This document shows positions 33,618 to 42,369 of a stretch of DNA of 50,618 nt, piece after piece. The stretch is from positions 1 to 50,618 of the forward strand of contig NZ_JAGPOT010000045.1 in NCBI RefSeq assembly GCF_018224015.1, written 5' to 3'. Under the pieces are notes generated by a model, which made no database searches, had not been told where the DNA came from, and saw only the letters and a program-made list of their open reading frames with translations. Source of the stretch: Pseudarthrobacter albicanus (lineage in GTDB: Bacteria > Actinomycetota > Actinomycetes > Actinomycetales > Micrococcaceae). A program made the position numbers and the translations under genes. The stretch's first letter is position 1, and the number at the start of each line of letters is the position of its first letter.

Positions 33618-34381
33618 CCCCGCGTTCCGGACACGAACTGCCCGGGGAGTCCCCCGCGCCGGGCAAGGGAACCATCCGGGTCCTGCAGCTGTACCCGCGG
33701 GACATGAACATCTACGGCGACTGGGGCAATGCCCTGGTCCTGGCCCAGCGGCTGCGCTGGCACGGCTACACGCCGGAACTGCTCGAGTACAACCCCGGCG
33801 ACGACTTCCCCGCGAACGTTGACCTGATCGTGGGCGGCGGCGGGCAGGACAGCGGCCAGCTGGTCATCAAGGACGATCTCCTCTCGCGGGAGTCGACGCT
33901 GAAGCAGCTGGCCGAGGACGGCACCCCGATGCTCGTGATCTGCGGGCTGTACCAGCTCTTCGGGAAGTTCTTCAAGACCCGGCTCGGCTCCGTCATTCCG
34001 GGCATCGGCATCCTGGACGTGGAGACGCACGGCACCGACCAGCGGCTGATCGGCAACGTCTCCGTGGCCTCGCCGGAGTTCGGCACCATCCTCGGCTACG
34101 AGAACCACAGCGGCCAGACCACCCTGGGTCCCGGCGTCGAACCGCTCGGCACGACGGCCAAGGGCGCCGGCAACAACAGCACCGACGGCCAGGAAGGCGC
34201 CCGCTACCGGAACATCGTGGCGAGCTACCTGCACGGCTCGCTGCTGCCCAAGAACCCGGCCGTGGCCGATTTCCTGGTCCGGACCGCCGTCGAACGCAAA
34301 TACGGCGCCTTCACCCCCGGCGCCCCGGACGACTCCTACGCCGTCCTGGCCCGCGAACACGCGGCCCGCCGGCCGCGCTGA
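33614..34381 (+). CDS. gatD: Lipid II isoglutaminyl synthase, glutaminase subunit GatD
   Basis: CobB/CobQ-like glutamine amidotransferase, 255 residues, supplying ammonia to MurT. It starts its fold with VLQLYPRDMNIYGDWGN. The nucleophile cysteine is in LVICGLYQLFG and the catalytic histidine in SYLHGSLLPKNP. There is a 4-bp overlap with murT. It ends 9 bp from the convergent capA-like gene without an obvious terminator. Essential in many actinobacteria because later crosslinking enzymes prefer amidated lipid II. Confidence 0.93.
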   Translation: MTPRSGHELPGESPAPGKGTIRVLQLYPRDMNIYGDWGNALVLAQRLRWHGYTPELLEYNPGDDFPANVDLIVGGGGQDSGQLVIKDDLLSRESTLKQLAEDGTPMLVICGLYQLFGKFFKTRLGSVIPGIGILDVETHGTDQRLIGNVSVASPEFGTILGYENHSGQTTLGPGVEPLGTTAKGAGNNSTDGQEGARYRNIVASYLHGSLLPKNPAVADFLVRTAVERKYGAFTPGAPDDSYAVLAREHAARRPR

Positions 34382-34390
34382 GGTTGCGGC

Positions 34391-35734
34391 TCAGCCGCCC
34401 TGCGGCTCCCGGGTGATGAGCAGTTCGTGGGCTCCCGCCGTCGCGGCACCCATCGACTCGACCACGGTCCGGGTGCGCTGGCGGGTGGCGGCGTCGGCCG
34501 CGGCACCGGCGCAGGGACCCTGCGGGGCGTCGGACGCGACGGAGCACCAGCGGTAGGGTCCGCGGACAATGACCGACGGCGCCCAGGCCAGGTCCGAGGC
34601 GGCCCACTTCCCGGCAGCATCCTGGCTGAACTGGGCCCGGACCAGCAGTCCCTCGTTGTTCACCACATAGCTCGGCGACAGTTCGGTGATGCCGTTGCCC
34701 AGGCCGTACACGATCCAGGTCCCCTTGTACTGCTCGATCGGCAGCACCGAGTGCGTGTGGTGCCCGTAGATCATGGTGAACTGCCCGCTGTCCACGAGGG
34801 CGTGGGCGACGTCCTGCTGTTCGGCGTTGGGGGCGCTGGAATATTCATCACCGGCGTGCATGACGCCCAGCACGATGTCCGCACCAAGCGCCCGCGCCTT
34901 CTTCGCCTTGGCGATCATGACGTCGGGATCAAGCATGTCCACCTGCCACGCCTGCTCCGGGACCTGGCCGTTGAGCCCGTAGGCGGCCTCGATCACGGCG
35001 ATTTTCGCGGCCGCGGTCTGCAGGACCAGGACGCCCTGTGAGTCGGCCTCGGACCGGTAGGAGCCGGTGTGCTGCAGCCCGGCAGCGTCCAGGGCGTCCA
35101 GGGTGCGGACCAGCCCTTCGGTGCCGCGGTCAATGGTGTGGTTGCTGGCCGTGGTGCAGGCCTGGTAGCCCACCTGCCGGGCCGCGAAGATGATCTGCGG
35201 CGGAACGTTGAAGGAGGGGTAGGCCGAGAAGGGTCCGGTCGGTCCCGCCACCGGCGTTTCCTGGTGGCAGATCGCGAGGTCGCTCTTCTCGAGGTACTTC
35301 CGCTGGCCTTCCAGCAGCGGAAGGAAGTCCAGGCCCTTGGCACCCGCCGCGAGGGCGTCGGTGCGGGCCTGCTCCCAGAGCTGGGCGTGGACCAGCATGT
35401 CCCCGGTGACCAGCACCGACGCGCAGCGGACGGCGGGGCACGCGGGCCCCTTCCCCGGCGTAGGCGTCGGGGCAGGCGTCAGGGTCGCCGTCGGGGCAGG
35501 CGTGCCCGACGGCGTCCGGTTCTGAACCGCTGCGCTCCCGCCGGCCGTGGTGCCGCCGGCAGCCGGCGTCGGCGTCGGGTTATTGTCCTGCCGGGTGACG
35601 ATGCCGCAGGATGCCAGCGAAGCCACGAGCGCCGCCGCCGCGGCGGCGGCAAACAATCTGCCGCGCAGACCGCCGTGCAAACCAGTGCGCAGGCGGCGCG
35701 GCCGTGCGCGCAGCGTGCTGTTAATCTTCCCCAT
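34391..35734 (-). CDS. CapA-family lipoprotein (poly-gamma-glutamate synthesis-like metallophosphatase fold)
   Basis: About 447 residues. A basic N-terminus and hydrophobic segment end in the lipobox LASC, so the mature protein should be lipid-anchored outside. A Pro/Thr-rich spacer (PTPTPAAGG..., PAPTPTPGKGP) follows. The catalytic-like domain contains VTGDMLVHAQLW, YPSFNVPPQII, NHTIDRGTEGL and YGHHTHSVLPIEQYKGTWIVYGLGN, matching PGA_cap/CapA proteins. No capB or capC is nearby, so polyglutamate capsule synthesis is not implied; a cell-envelope hydrolase role is more likely. The start at 35734 follows aggatggg; 35743 is possible. Confidence 0.85.
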   Translation of the reverse strand: MGKINSTLRARPRRLRTGLHGGLRGRLFAAAAAAALVASLASCGIVTRQDNNPTPTPAAGGTTAGGSAAVQNRTPSGTPAPTATLTPAPTPTPGKGPACPAVRCASVLVTGDMLVHAQLWEQARTDALAAGAKGLDFLPLLEGQRKYLEKSDLAICHQETPVAGPTGPFSAYPSFNVPPQIIFAARQVGYQACTTASNHTIDRGTEGLVRTLDALDAAGLQHTGSYRSEADSQGVLVLQTAAAKIAVIEAAYGLNGQVPEQAWQVDMLDPDVMIAKAKKARALGADIVLGVMHAGDEYSSAPNAEQQDVAHALVDSGQFTMIYGHHTHSVLPIEQYKGTWIVYGLGNGITELSPSYVVNNEGLLVRAQFSQDAAGKWAASDLAWAPSVIVRGPYRWCSVASDAPQGPCAGAAADAATRQRTRTVVESMGAATAGAHELLITREPQGG

Positions 35735-35815
35735 GCTGCCCATCCTACGGCGCGGGTCCTCCCAACATGCTGGGCAAGCCGTTGAGAACCCGCGCAGCAC
35801 ATGAAAGAGTCATTC

Positions 35816-37828
35816 ATGACCAATCCCCTCCTGAGCCCCAGCCCCCTGCCGTTCGGCCTGCCGCCGTTCGCGGACATTGAGGACGCGCACTACGCGGAAG
35901 CCGTCGACGCCGGCCTGGCCGGGCATCTGGCCGAAATCCAGGAGATCGTGGATAACCCGGAAGCCCCTACCTTCGAGAACACAGCCCTCGCCATGGAACG
36001 GTCCGGACAGCTGCTGCAGCGTGCGGCCGCGGCGTTCTTCACCCTCGTTTCGGCCGATGCCACGGACACGATCCGGGAGCTCGAGACCGTGCTGTCCCCG
36101 CGCTTCTCGGCCCACCAGGATGCCGTCTACCTCAACCGGGGACTCTTCGAGCGCTTCGCCGCGATCACCACCGGGCAGCTGGACTCCGAATCCGCCCGGC
36201 TCGTGGAGGAGTACCTCAAGGAGTTCCGCCAGGCCGGCATCGCGCTCGACGATGCCGGCCAGGAGCGGCTCAAGGCCGTCAATGCAGAACTGTCCAGGCT
36301 GGGCACCGAATTCGGCCAGCGCGTCAAGGACGGGATGAAGTCCGCGGCCCTGCTGCTGGATGACGCCGCAGACCTCGCGGGCCTCCCCGCGGACGACATC
36401 GCCAGCGCCGCGGAAGCGGCCCGCACCGCGGGCCACGACGGCAAGTTCCTGCTCACCCTCATCCAGCCGAGCAACCAGCCCGCCCTGGCCGCCCTGGCGG
36501 ACCGCGGGGTCCGCCGGCGCCTGTACGAGGCCTCTATCGGCCGCGGCAGCGGCGGCGGCGGCCTCGACGTGCTGGACCTGGTGAAGGGCATGGTCCGGCT
36601 GCGCGCCGAGAAGGCCGCCCTGCTCGGCTTCGCCAATTACGCCGAACTCACCGTGGACCGGCAGACGGCGCCGGACTTTGCGGCGGTGCGGACCATGCTG
36701 AACCGCCTGGCGCCGGCCGCCGTCCGGAATGCCGACGCCGAGGCGGAAGCGCTGGCGGAAATCGCCGGCCACCCGCTCGAGGCCTGGGACTGGGCCTACT
36801 ACTCCGCCCGGGTCAAGCGCGAACGGTACGCCGTGGACGAACAGGCCCTCCGCCCCTACTTCGAGCTGGACCGGGTGCTCGACGACGGCGTGTTCTTTGC
36901 CGCCAACGCCCTGTACGGCATCACCTTCCATGAACGCGCCGACCTCGCCGGCTACCACCCCGACGTGCGCGTCTGGGAGGTCCGGAATCCCGACGGCACG
37001 GAACTGGGCCTGTTCCTGGGCGACTACTACACCCGCGAATCCAAGCGCGGCGGGGCCTGGATGAACTCGCTCGTGGACCAGTCCAGGCTGCTGGACACCC
37101 GGACCGTGGTGATCAACAACCTCAACATCTCCAGGCCGCCGGCCGGCGAACCCACCCTGCTGACCCTCGACGAGCTCCGTACCACGTTCCACGAGTTCGG
37201 CCACGCCCTGCACGGGCTCTTCTCCTCCGTCAGCTACCCTCGGTTCTCCGGCACGTCGGTGCCGCGGGACTTCGTGGAGTACCCCTCGCAGGTGAATGAA
37301 ATGTGGATCTTGTGGCCGGAGGTCCTGGCCAACTACGCACGGCACCACGCCACCGGCGAGACGCTGCCCCAGGAGATCGTGGACAAGCTCGACGCCGCCC
37401 GGCTCTGGGGGGAAGGCTTCGGCACCACCGAATACCTGGGTGCGGCGCTGCTGGATCTCGCGTGGCACGTGCTGGACGGCACGGACGTGCCCGCGGACGC
37501 CCTGGAGTTCGAGGCCAAGGCGCTGGCCGCGGCCGGGGTGGCGCACGCCCTGATCCCGCCGCGCTACCGCACCGGCTACTTCCAGCACATCTTCGCGGGG
37601 GACGGCTACGCGGCAGGCTACTACTCCTACATCTGGAGCGAGGTGCTGGACGCGGACACGGTGGAGTGGTTCAGGGAGAACGGCGGGCTCACCCGGACCA
37701 ACGGGGACTTTTTCCGGGCCGAGGTGCTGTCCCGCGGCAACAGCCGCGATCCGCTGGAATCGTTCCGCGCCTTCCGCGGCCGCGACGCCGTCCTGGAACC
37801 GCTGCTCAGGCGCCGCGGCCTCGACTGA
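35816..37828 (+). CDS. M3-family metallopeptidase (oligopeptidase A / peptidyl-dipeptidase Dcp type)
   Basis: Cytoplasmic zinc peptidase, 670 residues. The active site is TTFHEFGHALHGLFSS (HExxH), with FVEYPSQVNEMW supplying the third ligand glutamate. The N-terminal helical domain begins PLPFGLPPFADIEDAHY, and the C-terminus has YRTGYFQHIFAGDGYAAGYYSYIWSE. The start ATG at 35816 has gaaagag upstream; an earlier in-frame ATG at 35801 would take up that site. It cuts short peptides, probably for recycling. It ends at a strong bidirectional terminator. Confidence 0.94.
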   Translation: MTNPLLSPSPLPFGLPPFADIEDAHYAEAVDAGLAGHLAEIQEIVDNPEAPTFENTALAMERSGQLLQRAAAAFFTLVSADATDTIRELETVLSPRFSAHQDAVYLNRGLFERFAAITTGQLDSESARLVEEYLKEFRQAGIALDDAGQERLKAVNAELSRLGTEFGQRVKDGMKSAALLLDDAADLAGLPADDIASAAEAARTAGHDGKFLLTLIQPSNQPALAALADRGVRRRLYEASIGRGSGGGGLDVLDLVKGMVRLRAEKAALLGFANYAELTVDRQTAPDFAAVRTMLNRLAPAAVRNADAEAEALAEIAGHPLEAWDWAYYSARVKRERYAVDEQALRPYFELDRVLDDGVFFAANALYGITFHERADLAGYHPDVRVWEVRNPDGTELGLFLGDYYTRESKRGGAWMNSLVDQSRLLDTRTVVINNLNISRPPAGEPTLLTLDELRTTFHEFGHALHGLFSSVSYPRFSGTSVPRDFVEYPSQVNEMWILWPEVLANYARHHATGETLPQEIVDKLDAARLWGEGFGTTEYLGAALLDLAWHVLDGTDVPADALEFEAKALAAAGVAHALIPPRYRTGYFQHIFAGDGYAAGYYSYIWSEVLDADTVEWFRENGGLTRTNGDFFRAEVLSRGNSRDPLESFRAFRGRDAVLEPLLRRRGLD

Positions 37829-37841
37829 CCCCTCGGACGGA

Positions 37842-37881
37842 CGACGGCGGCCGGCCACCAAAGGGTGACCGGCCGCCGTCG
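37842..37881. terminator. Bidirectional terminator between M3 peptidase and pdxS
   Basis: Perfect 13-bp arms cgacggcggccgg (37842-37854) and its complement (37869-37881), with an inner cacc/ggtg extension around a four-base loop. It serves two convergent genes. Confidence 0.88.
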
Positions 37882-37896
37882 AACGTTAATGCTTTG

Positions 37897-38823
37897 TTAC
37901 CAGCCGCGCTCGGCGAGGCGGTGCGGCTGCGGGATCTCGTCGACGTTGATGCCGACCATCGCTTCGCCCAGGCCGCGGGAGGCCTTGGCGATCTCGTCGG
38001 GGTCGTCGAAGAAGGTGGTGGCCTTCACGACCGCGGCGGCACGCTGGGCCGGATTGCCGGACTTGAAGATGCCGGAGCCGACGAACACGCCGTCGGCGCC
38101 GAGCTGCATCATCATGGCCGCGTCGGCCGGGGTGGCGATGCCGCCGGCGGTGAACAGGACCACGGGGAGCCTGCCGGACGCGGCAACCTCCTTGACCAGG
38201 TCGTACGGGGCCTGCAGTTCCTTGGCGGCGACGTACAGCTCGTCCTCGGCCATGCCGGCAAGCTTCTTGATCTCGGCGCGGATCTGGCGCATGTGCGTGG
38301 TGGCGTTGGAGACGTCTCCGGTGCCGGCCTCGCCCTTGGACCGGATCATGGCCGCGCCCTCGTTGATGCGGCGCAGGGCCTCGCCGAGGTTGGTGGCGCC
38401 GCAGACGAAGGGAACGGTGAATTTCCACTTGTCGATGTGGTTGGTGTAGTCGGCCGGGGTCAGGACCTCGGACTCGTCGATGTAGTCCACGCCGAGGGAC
38501 TGCAGGACCTGCGCCTCGACGAAGTGGCCGATCCGGGCCTTCGCCATGACCGGCACGGACACGGCATCGATGATCTTGTCGATCATGTCCGGATCGGACA
38601 TGCGGGACACGCCGCCCTGCGCGCGGATATCTGCGGGAACGCGTTCCAGCGCCATGACGGCCACGGCGCCGGCATCCTCGGCAATGCGGGCCTGCTCGAC
38701 GTTGACGACGTCCATGATGACGCCGCCCTTGAGCATCTCGGCCATGCCGCGCTTGACGCGGCTGCTGCCCGTCACGTTCTTGGCGGACGCGCCGGCTTCG
38801 CTGCTTACATCAGGTGTAGACAC
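37897..38823 (-). CDS. pdxS: Pyridoxal 5'-phosphate synthase lyase subunit PdxS
   Basis: Builds PLP from ribose 5-phosphate, glyceraldehyde 3-phosphate and ammonia; (beta/alpha)8 barrel, 308 residues. Diagnostic: [31 protein letters not shown], the Schiff-base lysine in [16 protein letters not shown], the second lysine in [10 protein letters not shown], and the phosphate loop [12 protein letters not shown]. The start is GTG at 38823 ([10 protein letters not shown]), with agggg about 6 nt upstream. It works with PdxT encoded 5.7 kb away. 163 bp separate it from pgsA, so it may have its own promoter. Confidence 0.96.
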   Translation of the reverse strand: MSTPDVSSEAGASAKNVTGSSRVKRGMAEMLKGGVIMDVVNVEQARIAEDAGAVAVMALERVPADIRAQGGVSRMSDPDMIDKIIDAVSVPVMAKARIGHFVEAQVLQSLGVDYIDESEVLTPADYTNHIDKWKFTVPFVCGATNLGEALRRINEGAAMIRSKGEAGTGDVSNATTHMRQIRAEIKKLAGMAEDELYVAAKELQAPYDLVKEVAASGRLPVVLFTAGGIATPADAAMMMQLGADGVFVGSGIFKSGNPAQRAAAVVKATTFFDDPDEIAKASRGLGEAMVGINVDEIPQPHRLAERGW

Positions 38824-38986
38824 AAAAACCCCTATGGGTAGATAGATGACCTCGCCGGGGCACGGGCGGCACGCGAATGCCTCAACTGCGCGCTCCGGAT
38901 TACCGGATCCATTGGCCGGTAAGGACAATACTAGTCCCCCGCCGCGACCCGGCGGAATCTTAGGTTACGGCGGCCGGCTGCTGCGC

Positions 38987-39625
38987 TCAGGCGGCCTTCT
39001 CCGAAGCGGTTCCTTCGTTTTCCCCGAGCCACTGGCGGTGCACCGCGATGATCCGCTGCACCACCGTCACGAGGCTGGCCGCGGCCAGGAGGCACAGCGT
39101 GCCAAACAGCACCACGGTCGGCAGGCCCAGGCCGGTGAAACCGGTGACCACCAGCACGGACACCAGCCGCTCGGCGCGCTCCGCGATCCCGACGTTGGCC
39201 CGGAAGCCCAGGGCCTCGGCCTTCGCCCGCGCATAGGAGACCACCATGCCCAGCACCAGGCAGACGACGGCGGCAATCGCGATCGGCGTGTCGGCGCCTC
39301 CGGTGAAGAACCAGACAGCGACGCCGGCGAACAGGGCACCGTCCGCCACCCGGTCCAGGGTGGAGTCGAGGAAGTTGCCCCAGCGGCCGCCGCTTTCCTG
39401 CATCCGCGCCATGATGCCGTCGACGACGTCGGAAAAGATGAAGACGGTGATGAACAGCGTTCCCCACCACAGATGGCCCAGCGGGTACAACACGAGGGCG
39501 CCGGCCACCACGCCCAGGGTGCCCACAATGGTGACGGCGTCCGGGGAGACGCCGATCCTCAGCAGCCACCGGGCAAGCGGGGTGAACAGCGCGGTGAAAA
39601 AGCCGCGGGCGTGCCTATTCAGCAT
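38987..39625 (-). CDS. pgsA: CDP-alcohol phosphatidyltransferase, probable phosphatidylinositol-phosphate synthase
   Basis: Integral membrane enzyme, 212 residues, joining CDP-diacylglycerol to an alcohol phosphate. The family motif D-x2-D-G-x2-A-R-x8-G-x3-D-x3-D is complete in DVVDGIMARMQESGGRWGNF followed by LDSTLDRVAD. Five or six hydrophobic segments. Position directly after the HIT gene and thrS is that of the mycobacterial PgsA1 (inositol-phosphate acceptor) rather than the glycerol enzyme. The start ATG 39625 overlaps the HIT stop by 11 bp. The usual following genes (acyltransferase, pimA) are absent. Confidence 0.88.
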   Translation of the reverse strand: MLNRHARGFFTALFTPLARWLLRIGVSPDAVTIVGTLGVVAGALVLYPLGHLWWGTLFITVFIFSDVVDGIMARMQESGGRWGNFLDSTLDRVADGALFAGVAVWFFTGGADTPIAIAAVVCLVLGMVVSYARAKAEALGFRANVGIAERAERLVSVLVVTGFTGLGLPTVVLFGTLCLLAAASLVTVVQRIIAVHRQWLGENEGTASEKAA

Positions 39626-40268
39626 CCGTCGCCCCGGCGGAAGTCCGCCCCGCACCGGATGCCTGGGGCCAGGCCTCCGCGACCTGCTGCCGGACTTCGC
39701 CGAGCGTCTGGGTGATGGCCTTGGTCTGGGCAATGATGGGGAAGAAGTTGCCGTCCCCGCCCCAGCGCGGCACCACGTGCTGGTGCAGATGGGCGGCCAC
39801 CCCTGCGCCGCCCGCCACGCCCTGGTTCATGCCGAGGTTGAAGCCGGAGGGGTTTGCCACCTTGCGCAGCACGCGCATGGCCGTCTGGGTCAGCTCGGCG
39901 AATTCCGCGGTCTCCTCCACGGTCAGGTCGGTGTAGTCGGGAATGTGCCGATACGGGCAGACCAGCAGGTGGCCGGGGTTGTACGGGAACAGGTTCAGCA
40001 CGACGTAGCTGGTCCGGCCCCGGTACACGATCAGCGAATCCTCGTCCTGGCGCTCGGGTGCGACGCAGAACGGGCAGTCGTCCTGGTTCTTGAACTGGTG
40101 CTGGCCGCCCTTGATGTACGCCATCCGGTGCGGGGTCCACAGCCGCTGGAACGCGTCCGGGACCCCGGCCAGGCCGAAGTCGTCCGTCACGGCGTCGTCG
40201 CCCGGATACTCCGGTCCGGCCCCGGACCTCTCCTGCACGGACCTCTCCTGCACTGTCCTCTCCTGCAC
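39615..40268 (-). CDS. HIT-family hydrolase
   Basis: 217-residue histidine-triad protein; nucleotide phosphorylase or hydrolase fold. The triad is HLHQHVVPRW, preceded by CPFCVAPERQDEDSLIVYRG and NLFPYNPGHLLVCPYRHI, with a zinc-type CxxC near the N-terminus. This is the actinobacterial protein always found between thrS and pgsA. Start GTG 40268 has gaaggg 6 nt upstream, but the first 42 bases are a triple repeat of a ribosome-site-plus-GTG unit, so alternative starts at 40253 and 40238 are possible. Confidence 0.92.
   Translation of the reverse strand: MQERTVQERSVQERSGAGPEYPGDDAVTDDFGLAGVPDAFQRLWTPHRMAYIKGGQHQFKNQDDCPFCVAPERQDEDSLIVYRGRTSYVVLNLFPYNPGHLLVCPYRHIPDYTDLTVEETAEFAELTQTAMRVLRKVANPSGFNLGMNQGVAGGAGVAAHLHQHVVPRWGGDGNFFPIIAQTKAITQTLGEVRQQVAEAWPQASGAGRTSAGATDAE
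40227..40268 (-). repeat. Triple 15-bp repeat at the HIT gene start
   Basis: cctctcctgcac at 40227-40238, 40242-40253 and 40257-40268, period 15. On the coding strand each unit reads GTG-CAG-GAG-AGG, that is a possible GTG start followed by a purine-rich aggagagg that can serve as ribosome site for the next copy. Confidence 0.92.
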
Positions 40269-40287
40269 GCCTTGCCCTTCCGAATCG

Positions 40288-42297
40288 CTAGCTGGTCCGG
40301 TTGCGGACGGCGTCGACGATCCGCTGGACAGCCTCGGCCACCGGCACGCCGTTGTCCTGGCTTCCGTCGCGGAAGCGGAAGGACACCGCGCCGGCGTCGG
40401 CGTCGTCTCCGCCGGCGATCAGCACGAACGGGACTTTGTCCTTGCTGGCCGTGCGGATCTTCTTCGGGAAGCGGTCCGAGGAGATGTCCACCTCGGCACG
40501 GATGCCCGCCGCCTTGAGCTGGCCGACGACGTCGAACAGGTAGTCGTTGAACGCCTCTGCCACCGGAATCGCCACCACCTGCACGGGCGCCAGCCAGGCC
40601 GGGAAGGCGCCGGCATAGTGCTCCGTCAGGACGCCCATGAATCGCTCCACCGAGCCAAACAAGGCACGGTGGATCATCACCGGGCGCTGGCGCGTGCCGT
40701 CGGCCGCCTGGAACTCGAGTTCGAAGCGTTCCGGCAGGTTGAAGTCCAGCTGGATCGTGGACATCTGCCAGGTCCGGCCCAGGGCATCTTTCGTCTGGAC
40801 GGAGATCTTGGGGCCGTAGAACGCGGCCCCGCCCGGATCCGGGACCAGATCGAGGCCCGAGGCTTCGGCCACTTCCGCCAGGGTGCGCGTGGCTTCTTCC
40901 CAGGCAGCGTCCTCGCCCACGAACTTGTCCTCGTTCTTGGTGGAAAGCTCCAGGTAGAAATCGTCCAGGCCGTAGTCCTTGAGCAGGCCCAGCACGAAAT
41001 TCAGCGTGGTGGTGAGCTCGTCCTTCATCTGCTCGCGGGTGCAGTAGATGTGGGCATCATCCTGGGTCATGCCCCGGACCCGGGTGAGGCCGTGCACCAC
41101 ACCGGACTTCTCGTAGCGGTAGACGGAGCCGAATTCGAACAGCCGCAGGGGCAGCTCACGGTAGGACCGGCCGCGCGAGCGGAAGATCAGGTTGTGCATG
41201 GGGCAGTTCATCGGCTTCAGGTAGTAGTCCTGGCCGGGCTTGCGCACGGTGCCGTCCTCGTTGAGTTCCGCGTCGATGTGCATCGGCGGGAACATGCCCT
41301 CCTTGTACCAGTCCAGGTGGCCGGAAACCTCGTAGAGGTGCCCCTTGGTGATGTGGGGCGTGTAGACGAAGTCGTAGCCGGCGTCCACGTGGCGCTGGCG
41401 GGAGTAGTCCTCCATGGCCTTGCGGATGATGCCGCCCTTGGGGTGGAACACCGGCAGGCCGGAGCCCAGCTCGTCCGGGAAGGAGAACAGGTCCAGCTCG
41501 GCGCCTAGCTTGCGGTGGTCGCGGCGCTCGGCCTCGGCGATCCGCTCCTGGTAGGCCTTGAGGGCGTCCTTGGTGGGCCAGGCGGTGCCGTAGATGCGCT
41601 GCAGCTGCTGGTTGTTCTGGTTTCCCAGCCAGTAGGCGGCAGACGACCGGGTCAGGGCGAAGGCGTTGGAGATCAGCTTGGTGTTCGGCAGGTGCGGGCC
41701 GCGGCACAGATCGCACCAGACGCTGTCCCCGCCCTTGCGGTCCACGTTGTCGTAAATGGTGATGTCTCCGGCGCCCACCTCGACGTTGACGCCTTCCCCG
41801 GCGTCGGCGGCGTCGTTCTTCCTGCCCAGGAGCTCGAGCTTGTAGGGCTCGTCCTTCATGGCCTCCCGGGCCTCGTCCTCGCTGACGACGCGGCGGACGA
41901 ACTTCTGGTTCTGGTTGATGATCTTCTGCATCATCTTTTCCAGCTGCCGGAGGTCTTCCGGGGTGAACGGCTCCTCGACGTCGAAGTCGAAGTAGAAGCC
42001 GTCGGTGATGTAGGGGCCGATCCCAAGCTTGGCGTCGGGGCGCAGTTGCTGGACTGCCTGGGCCATGACGTGGGCCGTGGAGTGGCGCAGCACGTTGAGC
42101 CCGTCGGGGGAACCGATGGTGACACCCTCGACCGCGGCGTCCTCGGGCAGCGGCTGGTCCAGGTCCTTCAACTCGCCGTTGACACGGGCCACAACGACGT
42201 CACGGCGCTCAAAAAAGAGTTCCGCGCCGGTGGTCCCGGTAGCCACCTTGGTCTCTTCGCCGTCGACGAGAAGGGTGATCTGCTGGGCATCTGACAC
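40288..42297 (-). CDS. thrS: Threonyl-tRNA synthetase
   Basis: Class IIa synthetase, 669 residues. N-terminal TGS ([22 protein letters not shown]), the editing domain with [14 protein letters not shown] and the late HxxxC-type [10 protein letters not shown], and the catalytic core with the zinc cysteine in [13 protein letters not shown]. Motif 2 is [14 protein letters not shown], motif 3 [15 protein letters not shown], and a C-terminal anticodon domain contains [20 protein letters not shown]. The start ATG 42297 follows ggagac. 20 bp separate it from the HIT gene. I see no T-box in the 72 bp before it. Confidence 0.97.
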   Translation of the reverse strand: MSDAQQITLLVDGEETKVATGTTGAELFFERRDVVVARVNGELKDLDQPLPEDAAVEGVTIGSPDGLNVLRHSTAHVMAQAVQQLRPDAKLGIGPYITDGFYFDFDVEEPFTPEDLRQLEKMMQKIINQNQKFVRRVVSEDEAREAMKDEPYKLELLGRKNDAADAGEGVNVEVGAGDITIYDNVDRKGGDSVWCDLCRGPHLPNTKLISNAFALTRSSAAYWLGNQNNQQLQRIYGTAWPTKDALKAYQERIAEAERRDHRKLGAELDLFSFPDELGSGLPVFHPKGGIIRKAMEDYSRQRHVDAGYDFVYTPHITKGHLYEVSGHLDWYKEGMFPPMHIDAELNEDGTVRKPGQDYYLKPMNCPMHNLIFRSRGRSYRELPLRLFEFGSVYRYEKSGVVHGLTRVRGMTQDDAHIYCTREQMKDELTTTLNFVLGLLKDYGLDDFYLELSTKNEDKFVGEDAAWEEATRTLAEVAEASGLDLVPDPGGAAFYGPKISVQTKDALGRTWQMSTIQLDFNLPERFELEFQAADGTRQRPVMIHRALFGSVERFMGVLTEHYAGAFPAWLAPVQVVAIPVAEAFNDYLFDVVGQLKAAGIRAEVDISSDRFPKKIRTASKDKVPFVLIAGGDDADAGAVSFRFRDGSQDNGVPVAEAVQRIVDAVRNRTS

Positions 42298-42369
42298 GGG
42301 TGTCTCCTATTCAAAGTTTTAGGCTTCATAGCTTGCGGCGTACGGGGACCACAGCCAGCCTCGTCCATG

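Noticed and set aside
34391..35734. Polyglutamate capsule locus
   Set aside because: Only the CapA-like lipoprotein is present; no CapB or CapC synthetase genes.
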